A DNA stretch of 27,569 nucleotides, from assembly GCA_033557685.1 (NCBI GenBank), contig JAWQRN010000641.1:1-27569 (forward strand), written 5' to 3'. Shown here piece after piece: positions 21,701 through 27,569 of this stretch; within the stretch, counting starts at the first letter, position 1; each line of letters starts with the position of its first letter. This DNA comes from Sperchopsis tessellata. Lineage: Eukaryota; Arthropoda; Insecta; Coleoptera; Hydrophilidae. The translations under genes were made by a program, and so were the position numbers. Below the pieces are notes generated by a model. That model saw only the letters and a list, made by a program, of their open reading frames with translations, searched no databases and had not been told where the DNA came from.

Positions 21701-22908
21701 CTGGTAAAGTAAAAGCTAAAGTTTTTCCGCTTCCAGTTGGTGCTGAAACACAGATATCACTTGGAATCACAACATCTGCATGACTATTTGCTTTCAGTAG
21801 CCAAGGAATTACTTCAGCTTGAACAGGAAAAAAGTATTTGATTCCACTTGCTTTTAATTTTTTGCGAAGGTCTTTGTCCAAGTCTTTGATGGTAGATACT
21901 TTTGTATGGAGCTGTTGAAGATTTACAGAGATGACCGTAGGATTTGCTAGCCATTTAGGTAATACTCTTTTAACCTAGAACAGATTTAAATTCAAAATAT
22001 ATTTTACATAACAGGTAAAGAAAATAAATAACCAATAAACTCAGCACCAACAACAATTATTTAATACATTCTTTTTAAATAAAAGTGGAATTATTTATTA
22101 CTACAATCTTTATTTTAAATCATGATTTATACACTTACCCTCGACTTCTTTGTAAAATGTTTGTCTCCTAATATCGTAAATCCTTCTATATCTGGTTGCT
22201 GTGGAATTTCATTAGTTTTAACATGTTCTTTGACTTTATCTATCTGAAAACATAATATAAGAGATATAACTGAAACATTATATTCATTGGAATTATTTTT
22301 TAAATAAATATTTGTTAAAATAGAATTAATTTAAAACAATGATCTGAAAGACCTATTGAAACCTTACATTATTGTGTAGATAAGAATACAAATCACTCTT
22401 CGGATCACATAAATTTTAAATACAGATTACAGCTCTACTTAACAGAGGAAGACAATAATTATTTTTTTTTTTAAATCACAACTGAGGTGGCAGTCTACAG
22501 ATTGACAATACTTTTATTCATTCATTAAAAATATCGAAAAAAGAAATACGAATAAATTCTATAACGAACATAGATTTAAATAGAAAATTGATACCTCGAC
22601 AGTATTTCCACAATCTGCAATTTCTTCAAAATTAATCTCAGCATGTTCTTGAGAACTATCATTTTTAATCTGTGGCTCAGGTTGAGAACGATTTAATCCT
22701 TCCCTTTTCTTTTCCCTTTGTTTAGCACGTTGCCTTTTATTTCTTTCAATTTTTTTTAAGACTTTGTTTAATTTTTCTTGTTCATCCTCCTTCGGGTTTT
22801 GAAGTGCACTGTTCTCATCATATCTGAAATATATCAAGTATTAGAATTTCATTTATTAAATTTAAATCTAATAATATTCACCTACCTATTAATTACAAAA
22901 AGATCCAT
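12569..22908 (-). CDS. DDX51: ATP-dependent RNA helicase DDX51/Dbp6 type (complete, 8 exons, 633 aa)
   Basis: Nucleolar DEAD-box helicase that in yeast and mammals acts in 60S ribosomal subunit assembly. Exons in transcript order: 22908-22886, 22823-22595, 22243-22139, 21974-21515, 15811-15617, 14913-14427, 13258-13039, 12751-12569. All have GT-AG borders, and the phases agree, giving 1902 bases. The start ATG (22908) yields MDLFVINRYDE, similar to the family N terminus; residues 20-47 are a Lys/Arg/Glu-rich, probably coiled segment. Motifs: Q motif FPVQ 168-171; I APTGSGKT 197-204; Ia PTQDLA 230-235; Ib TAGRL 288-292; II DEAD 313-316; III SAT 364-366; V ARGID 508-512; VI HRAGRTAR 533-540. 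The C terminus (604-633) is very basic (KRRVKSKGKKRKR), fitting nucleolar targeting. Motifs Ia and Ib differ from the common PTRELA and TPGRL. All catalytic residues are present and no frame break was found. DDX51 rather than another DEAD-box gene is inferred from the N terminus, length and motif variants. Confidence 0.92.
13039..13258 (-). CDS. DDX51: DDX51 exon 7 (motifs V and VI)
   Basis: Acceptor TTTTTTTTTTCAG, donor GTAAGA. Encodes LVCTDALARGIDLAGVT and YIHRAGRTARAGVQG, then LSKFQNLLQHAGKTSLDE. The ORF start at 13293 is intronic. Confidence 0.93.
13284..14270. mobile_element. pogo/Tigger-like non-autonomous DNA transposon (MITE) in DDX51 intron 7
   Basis: Imperfect terminal inverted repeats: GTGAACATTCGATTTTCCGG at 13286-13305 and, on the opposite strand from 14266, GTGAACCCTAGATTTTCCGG; 18 of 21 positions agree including the final A. 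TA dinucleotides sit at both edges, the target site of Tc1/pogo elements. The TCCGGA end and the inner stretch just past it resemble pogo/Tigger ends. No transposase coding is left in the interior. It fills most of the 1.17-kb intron and its left end lies 26 bp from exon 7, so it crowds the polypyrimidine tract. Confidence 0.68.
14391..14414 (+). repeat. Remnant of the foldback/PLE-like end sequence
   Basis: CCTGGAAAACCTGAAGATAT followed by TCAC matches 22 of 24 positions of the right end of the foldback element (CCCGGAAAACCTGAAGATAT then TTAC, 4989-5012). A CAGAC lies a little upstream in both. It sits only 13 bp from the exon 6 donor. Probably a relict of the same family; a chance match cannot be excluded at this length. 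Confidence 0.5.
14427..14913 (-). CDS. DDX51: DDX51 exon 6 (motif III, start of C-terminal RecA domain)
   Basis: Acceptor TTTTTAG, donor GTAAGT, phase 1 in and phase 2 out. Starts EPTAQAQKVLNLFTLQ, upstream of the first in-frame ATG at 14881. Contains KLLFSATLSQDPEKL, the motif IV region TMVFAHSVDTAHRL and FSKGEID at the end. Confidence 0.93.
14914..15616. other. DDX51 intron between exons 5 and 6
   Basis: 703 bp, AT-rich, nothing recognisable beyond the splice sites. Confidence 0.6.
15617..15811 (-). CDS. DDX51: DDX51 exon 5 (motif Ib and DEAD box)
   Basis: Acceptor TTTTTTCAG, donor GTAAGT, 65 codons. Encodes AAFGYLSKVDILVCTAGRL and FLVIDEADRVLESVQDDW. It has no ATG, so an ORF scan misses it, yet it carries the Walker B motif. 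Separated from exon 4 by a 5.7-kb intron. Confidence 0.93.
16254..17027 (-). pseudogene. mariner transposase pseudogene in DDX51 intron
   Basis: Read on the - strand from 17027: YTLDSLVDSELALTVDQIAE, then SSHGIVFRHRKEIGKVLKLG, then KWLPHELSEANCQQQINFC. Next HEPFSNHIVTSDEK and ILYHNITRKRQWTDKDK, which hold the first catalytic Asp (normally TGDEKW; here the Trp is a stop). Later frames give LLESNQTINAGVCCQQLSRL, VLFQHDNFTRHGKHNKEF, and a C terminus NRMAASYK with TAA at 16256-16254. In the second catalytic motif, HDNARPH has become HDNFTRH. Several frameshifts and stops. Cut-and-paste transposase of the Tc1/mariner superfamily, dead. I could not identify its terminal inverted repeats. Confidence 0.82.
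17212..17932. repeat. Tandem repeat family, copy A (about 0.72 kb)
   Basis: Aligns along its length with 17933-18625. Shared landmarks include TGCAGAAATTC, ATGTTTCGG, TTTATATACCTGCGATA, AATTCTCAAACAGAACAGTT (AATTCCC in copy B) and ATTCAAATC. Offset is 716 bp at the start and 658 bp near the end. Within it, a 105-bp subrepeat (AATTCTCAAAC ... TTCATTAAAC) occurs twice, near 17586 and 17691. Noncoding. Origin unknown; a third, shorter relative lies at 24505-24850. Confidence 0.82.
17933..18625. repeat. Tandem repeat family, copy B
   Basis: Begins directly where copy A ends and shows the same internal order, with the 104-bp subrepeat starting near 18294 and 18398. Copies A and B differ by many substitutions and small indels, so the duplication is old. 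Confidence 0.82.
18786..19960 (+). mobile_element. LINE fragment, RT catalytic end to C terminus, in DDX51 intron
   Basis: On the + strand, YLADLERELENV leads to RALAIADDIVLLANKHNEMK, where IADD stands for the catalytic (Y/F)ADD box, then LLKTFEKYL. A stop and a frameshift follow. Then comes FYFEETIGIKTHSKYVTKKA, AAMCQIW-type sequence, WKTRLMLFDSVCAAIVLYAA and EVWGF, and further on VARFRYGNEERSSLRWLIWE with a degraded C-x-x-C tail. This is a typical order for the 3' half of an insect non-LTR element, and it differs from the LINEs at 5735 and 23960. Antisense to DDX51. Confidence 0.82.
19961..21143. other. DDX51 intron segment, nothing recognised
   Basis: AT-rich. A less AT-rich patch around 20935-21015 includes TTTCCCGCG-type and ATTGG-like sequence, but no exon, repeat partner or element end could be assigned. 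Confidence 0.5.
21144..21386. repeat. 133-bp tandem duplication in DDX51 intron
   Basis: Two diverged units, about 21144-21257 and 21277-21386. Shared blocks are TATCTTGGAG, CTTGCTTAAC, CTTTTTTAA-CTAAGTT and GCA-AGCA-TTGTG. Noncoding, ending about 130 bp before exon 4. Confidence 0.7.
21515..21974 (-). CDS. DDX51: DDX51 exon 4 (Q motif, motifs I and Ia)
   Basis: Acceptor TTCTAG, donor GTAAGT, ends phase 1. It begins VKRVLPKWLANP, upstream of the first ATG in frame (21881), and runs to QLVYE. Holds the nucleotide-binding P-loop. Confidence 0.93.
22139..22243 (-). CDS. DDX51: DDX51 exon 3
   Basis: 35 codons, IDKVKEHVKTNE to KHFTKKSR, with acceptor TTTTCAG and donor GTAAGT. It includes DIEGFTILGD, which resembles the G-F-x-x-LG linker of DDX51 relatives. 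Missed by an ORF scan because it has no internal ATG and is short. Confidence 0.85.
22595..22823 (-). CDS. DDX51: DDX51 exon 2
   Basis: Acceptor ATTTCAG, donor GTATCA. 76 codons after the split Arg. Lys/Arg/Glu-rich (KIERNKRQRAKQREKKR), then an acidic stretch ending CGNTVE. Low-complexity N-terminal region typical of the family. Confidence 0.88.
22886..22908 (-). CDS. DDX51: DDX51 exon 1 (start exon)
   Basis: ATGGATCTTTTTGTAATTAA plus three bases, donor GTAGGT, phase 2. It gives MDLFVIN and the first two bases of an Arg codon, completed in exon 2. Too short for an ORF scan. Chosen over the in-frame upstream-looking MIYF at 22837, which reads through the intron acceptor. Confidence 0.85.
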
Positions 22909-23959
22909 TATTTATTAAATGTAGTGGAATGAATATGAATACACAAAAAGTAAGGTTAAATTGTTTCGGCCATGTGTTGGGAGCGTTTCTATAACTATAC
23001 TGGAATGAACTGTATAATAAGCACGTTTTCATTTCCAAAGAGTGTTGAAATAAAATAATTACATTCAAGACGCCTCCTGTACCCGGCATGTAGGTATTAT
23101 ATAAACACTGTATGCATTAAATGTCTATGTCAATACAATCAAAACAGTGAACGGAACGCACGTTGAGCTTGATGATGAATGGTCGCATGTAGAAGGACAT
23201 AATCCTGCTTTTTATTTAATTATGAATATCCACAAGGCAACAAATTTCCTTTTTATTAATATAACTACTCCGCCTTATAGCGTTGACGCGAGCACAATTT
23301 TCTCTGCCTACATTAGCTAGCGCCCGACACTACCAAGATTTCAAGAAAACTTCATCTCTTTGTTGGGCAGTGAATCTGGGCTTATGTAACTGTAATTTTG
23401 GTTTGTAATTTAGTGGAGTGAATTTTGAAGAAATTAGAGATTGCGTCAGATATATTTTTCTCATGATGTTGTATTTGCTAAGCTAAATAGCATTGATATG
23501 AGAAGGTGTGCACATGCGTAGAATTGATTTAGTACTTACTTGAGTAAGAAAAGATAGTTTGTTAATATGGAAAAATAGCATAGATACTATCATAATGGAT
23601 GTACCTTTGTGGTATGTACATGGACCTTTATTGTAAGTTTCTTATTGATAAGAATGAAAACATTTGAAATAAGAGGCTATTAATGTTGATGTACTGTTAT
23701 GTATGGTAGTTGTAGGCCTGATTACCTACAGTAACGGCAGCTATTGGGATCCATGTAAGAAGGCAGAGGGTGTTAGGAATGCGCGGAGTTTAAACAATTG
23801 CCAATCTGTATTAAAAGTGTGCACCCACAACTGCCGTACATTATCCAGTGAAGTGAAACTAATAAAGCTGGAAAATTAATTGGACAAGATTTATTGTGAT
23901 GTCATAGGTATGAGTGATGTCAGAAGAAAGGAGTCTGCAAACGTAGCACAGAGAACTAA
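22909..23959. other. Upstream flank of DDX51, no gene seen
   Basis: Must contain the DDX51 promoter. A less AT-rich patch at about 23280-23340 (GACGCGAGCACAA, AGCGCCCGACAC) could be promoter-like, but no element can be named. Short ORFs here look random. Confidence 0.45.
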
Positions 23960-25980
23960 AAAGTAAAATGAAGACAAGGAGGCCGAATATTGAGAATGTG
24001 GAAAATTTAATGACTATTAAAAAGAGAATAAATAAGATGTTAGAAAATATGACTATGAAGCCACATGCCGAGCTATATATACACAGGAGCTACAAACAGG
24101 TGAAACAGAGACGTATGATTGGGAAAACGCAAATAAGAGCCCTCAGATCTGAAGTTGGTGACAGAGAGGATTTTACCAAGAACTTTATTGAGATGGACGT
24201 GATTATAAAAGTATTTCTTCTGATGAAGACATGTAATACCCTCAGAAGTTATACATGCACAAAAGGAAGTCGTGATCACGATTGATATACTAAAAATTGC
24301 TGGGGATGAGATATATACAATTCTAGCAAAACATTACATCATACATATAAACAAAAGAGATATTAACATTTTGGAGCAATGCAACAATTATTTTGATCCA
24401 CATGAAAAGAAAAAAGAAGACCTGAAAAATAATCATCCAATCAGTCTCACATATGTGGCTTACCAATTAGATTCTTACTGTTTATGCCATTATACGGAAA
24501 CCACCTCTATAAATCTGTGTATTGTGTTACCTAACTATTGTTACGATTTTCGTTAAATGTTACCCTCCAAATCTCTGAAAAATCCATTGGATATATGCCT
24601 GAAAAGGTTTAGCCATCTGTGAATGAACAATAGGTCCAATACGTGCTTGGGATAACTTTGCTGATAATGAGAATAGTTAAGTTTCCTTCAAGCACATGCA
24701 ACTTTCTATAAGTTTTACATTAAAAATAAAAAAAAATATTCTTGTGTATGTAATACATTCAAATCCTATTACTTCCTGGAGAATAACAGAAGTCTCCACA
24801 CATACGTTCGCAGCTAGTGGAAATAAAGTTATACGATAACATTTATTCATTTTACTTACGAGAAATTCACTCCTCTTTACATGAAACAGCGCCACTAAAT
24901 GCATTAACAGTTTAAATATCTATAGGTCATTCGCAAATAAAATACAACCATACCTAAAACTTACCAAACCAAAGTATAGACAGGATTCCGTAAGGAACAT
25001 AGTACTACTGACCGCATTCACACGATGTGCGAACTGAAATCTAGGTTTAAAGAGTAAAAATTGTCACTATGCTGTGCTTTCATAGACTACGACCAAGACA
25101 TCTGCTGTTAAAGCTTTGGTTCCAAATGACATTCCATCTGCCTGCATTCAGCTGATTGAAAACATCTTTGAAAAAGTTACATTAAACATTTAAATTACAT
25201 CAAAAAAACGGAAACGTGTCATGTCCAGAAAGGTGTAAGACAACTAGACACCATCTCGCCGAAGTTGTTCATTGCAGCTCTACAGTGTATGTTCTGGGAA
25301 GTAAATTGGGAACAAAATGACATTAAAGTGTAAGGAGAATATCTTAACCATTTGAGATTTGCAGATGATATCGTGATTATTACACACACTGTCCAGGAGC
25401 TCCAGGAAATTAATAATTTGAATTCTGAAAGTGAAGATCTAAGCCTTAGAATGAATTTAAATAAATTTTAGAGAAGAACAAAGCTGCCATATAGTTCAAC
25501 TGGACGTCTAAGTGGTATATTTAAATCACATATGCCTTTGCGTTTGAAATACAGGGTCTTCGATTTGTGTTTTGCCAGTGATGAATTATGCTAGTGAGAC
25601 TTGGACATTAATGACCTTGCATATACAGAAACTCCAAACAACGCAAAGAAGTATTGTGAAATATACGATGGATTTAAGAATTAGCGATAGAAGGTGCTGT
25701 GCATGGATAAGAAGACAGGCTAAGTTTAGGTATGTTATAGGAACAGTGAATATACAAAAATGGAAATGGGCAGGACACTTGGAAGGCGATAAGATCATCG
25801 ATTATAAAAGGAACTAGCTCTGTGGGAGCCGAGAGACAACATGTGGCCAGGAGGAAACTCCTATGATAGGTGACAAGTTTTTTGGGAGTCACGTGGATGA
25901 GAAGGACGCACAATATGAGGGTATTGGGAAAGCAATCAAAAAGCTGGGCTGTCTAATTAAAACGCACTTTCATCAACGCC
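23960..25980 (+). mobile_element. RTE-type LINE, degenerate, interrupted
   Basis: On the + strand, in order: linker before the RT (KTQIRALRSEVGDREDF, about 24120); VITIDILKIAGDEIYTILAK and DLKNNHPISLTYVAYQL (about 24270-24470), the first RT motifs; after an insertion, KPKYRQDSVRNIVLLTAFTR (about 24970); LIENIFEKVTLNI (about 25150); RFADDIVIITHTVQELQEIN (about 25360), a preserved F-ADD catalytic box; then LPVMNYASETWTLMTLHIQK (about 25570) and WKWAGHLEGDK (about 25765). It breaks frame many times. The ORFs at 23968, 24272 and 25572 are pieces of it. No endonuclease domain recognised, so the 5' end is missing or decayed. Confidence 0.83.
24505..24850. repeat. Third, diverged copy of the 17.2-18.6 kb repeat family, inserted in the LINE
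   Basis: TGTGTATTGTGTTACCTAA, TATATGCCTG, GAACAATAGG-CCAATA, TTGGGATAACT and ACATTCAAATCC occur in the same order as in copies A and B (TACATATTGTGCTACCTAAA, TATATACCTGCG, GAACAATGGGGCCAATAT, TTGGGGTAACT, ATTCAAATCC). It separates RT motifs of the surrounding LINE, so it is an insertion, which makes the family a mobile or formerly mobile repeat. Confidence 0.6.
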
Positions 25981-26029
25981 ATACATTTCGTCTTTAGTTC
26001 TTTATGGCACTACATAATAAACAGAAAAA

Positions 26030-27170
26030 GCGTTTGTGCAATAAAATCACAAGGAGGAAAATATAATAAAATTTACAATATGTGTCGATACATTTAATTT
26101 CATAGATGATATTACAACAAAACAAGGATGGGGTCTTATTCTTAGTTTTGCTAAAAGTCTGATGAACAGTATTGAGATTATATACGGACAGAACAAGATC
26201 ATCTTCTCGAAGGATTCGTTTAATAAAATTTGAGACATATCTTATATAAGGGAATTTTTTATAAGACAAAGGAGCCTGTGTTTCTCTATCATCAGGTGGG
26301 TCCACGACATGCGGGAGCATTACAGTATCTAGGGGACGATGTATGCGGTACTCAGTTGAGAAGAGAAGTTTCTTCCAAATAGATCTAGGATAGCTATTGA
26401 TAACTAGAATGTCGAACAATTTGTGAAGATTTCTATTGACCAAAGTAACGAGGCAAATCCTATGAATGCGATTCTACATCGCTAGCACAAAATCAACCTT
26501 TTGTCTAAAAGGTTGACAAGAATTGTAGTTAATGTATCTACTGGACGAAGTCGGCTTCTGACACCAATCAGGGCATAATCCAGTATCGAGAAAAGGAACT
26601 GAGGAGTTATTTTCCATTTCTAACGTGAATTGAATATCCGGGTGTAAACAGTTAAAACTGTCAAAGAGCACAAAATATTATCTACATAGTAGAATACAAA
26701 TGGTGAAACGAAAGGTAAAGAAGAAACAGACGAAGTCAAAAGGTGATCCATAACAAGCTCTACACGAACCAGGCTAAGACCCACAGGGACCCCAAAAATT
26801 TGTTGATTGGAATGGCCACCAAATGTGAAGTAAGAGGTTTCAAAAATAAAGCTGAGACAATCAATAAAAATATTTAAAGGAAAGAGGGACTGTGGCTCAA
26901 TCAGGGGCCATTTATCCGAGATAATCTGAATTACTAGGCGGGGGGAATATTAGTGAACAAAGATTATTGGCTTTATTAGTAAAAGAGAAAGTGTCCTCGA
27001 CTGATTTAAATTGCCTTCAAAGGACTTAGTCAAAATAATTGTTAAGAAAAGAGCCAGATTTTCGTTGGGAGAGCTCATAGAAGCAACGAACGAAGAACGA
27101 CCTTAGAGAGACCATAATATTTAGGGACCGTGGACCTATATGTAACCAAAACCTTCTTCTCAGAGGCATC
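26030..27170 (-). mobile_element. Penelope-like element (PLE) reverse transcriptase fragment
   Basis: On the - strand, in several frames: PKYYGLSKV (about 27110), MSSPNENLALFL, SYFTFGGHSNQQIFG (about 26840-26800, the segment before the catalytic core), LMFDSFNCLHPDIQFTLEME, SVPFLDTGL, SSSRYINYNS (about 26660-26530), then NGYP-like NSYPRSIWKK, and finally FCCNIIYEIKC (about 26120). The order and words match the PLE reverse transcriptase (YGLPK, ...QIFGTPMGSPL, ...HPNIQFT-E, PFLD, ...RYL) and the VVYKI-C linker that precedes the GIY-YIG endonuclease. The endonuclease itself is missing: the fragment stops at the linker. Many frameshifts and stops. Confidence 0.75.
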
Positions 27171-27204
27171 CAAAAAGCCTCGAGCACCAAAGATCTAACA
27201 AACT

Positions 27205-27431
27205 TAAGAATTTGTTGCTTCCTTTGCCACACATGAATATATTATTTTGATATTTGATTAAATCAAATATGCAAACACGGTATCCACTGCAATTTCGGCT
27301 TATTCCTAATTTTTTCGATACATATTTGGTTTGTATTTAATATATTGACTTGGACGGTTTGCTTAAGATTTGATTTAATCAAATATCAAAATAATACAAG
27401 CATGTGCGGCCAAGGAAGCAACAAATTCTTA
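27205..27431. repeat. Inverted repeat of about 70-bp arms at the 5' side of the PLE fragment
   Basis: Left arm 27205-27276, right arm 27357-27431, about 80-nt loop. Arms share TAAGAATTTGTTGCTTCCTT and TATTATTTTGATATTTGATT followed by AAATCAAAT and GCAAAC. The left arm overlaps the start of the recognisable PLE coding sequence, so the outer arm is an inverted duplicate of that part. Each arm also holds a near-palindrome, ATATTTGATT plus its reverse complement around one central base. Confidence 0.88.
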
Positions 27432-27521
27432 TTTTTATGAGAACATAGCTATTTCGTGTAGATTAATATTAAATTAACGTAATGATTATTCAATTGCAAC
27501 ATGAAACATTGCGACCTTAAA

Positions 27522-27523
27522 GC

Positions 27524-27569
<46 letters not shown>
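27522..27569. repeat. (AT)n simple repeat at window end
   Basis: Alternating AT interrupted by two ACAT units, cut by the window edge. Confidence 0.95.

Overview
The window is a stretch of AT-rich animal nuclear DNA, most likely from an insect or other arthropod. It shows GT-AG introns, AATAAA poly(A) signals, long introns full of decayed transposons, and protein relatives typical of insects. I cannot name the species. Three conserved housekeeping genes account for all convincing host coding sequence. Almost everything else that can be recognised is transposon debris or repeats.

Layout: (1) 1-940, + strand, the last two coding exons of mitochondrial ribosomal protein L40 (MRPL40), whose start lies outside the window behind a (TA)n tract. 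(2) 941-3708, intergenic, nothing recognised. (3) 3709-8468, + strand, COX7A (cytochrome c oxidase subunit 7A), complete in three exons (89 aa). Its 4-kb second intron holds a 446-bp foldback element with a 13-bp target-site duplication and hammerhead/Penelope-like end sequences, and an antisense LINE fragment. (4) 9016-11260, a decayed piggyBac element bounded by TTAA. (5) About 11490-12070, a second antisense LINE fragment. (6) 12569-22908, - strand, a complete DEAD-box RNA helicase of the DDX51/Dbp6 type, eight coding exons, 633 aa, with every helicase motif and phase-compatible splice sites. Its introns carry a pogo/Tigger-like MITE, a mariner pseudogene, a roughly 0.7-kb tandem repeat and a third LINE. 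(7) About 23960-25980, + strand, a long RTE-type LINE interrupted by another copy of the intronic repeat family. (8) About 26030-27431, - strand, a Penelope-like element (PLE) fragment whose 5' side is folded into a 70-bp-armed inverted repeat. (9) The window ends in another (AT)n tract.

The host genes are functionally separate: mitochondrial translation (MRPL40), respiratory complex IV (COX7A) and nucleolar large-subunit rRNA processing (DDX51). Nothing in the sequence suggests a cluster or operon-like relation. I found no evidence of a new multi-gene system. The most unusual item is the foldback element at 4579-5050, together with a related-looking end sequence in a DDX51 intron and a PLE reverse transcriptase fragment in the same window.
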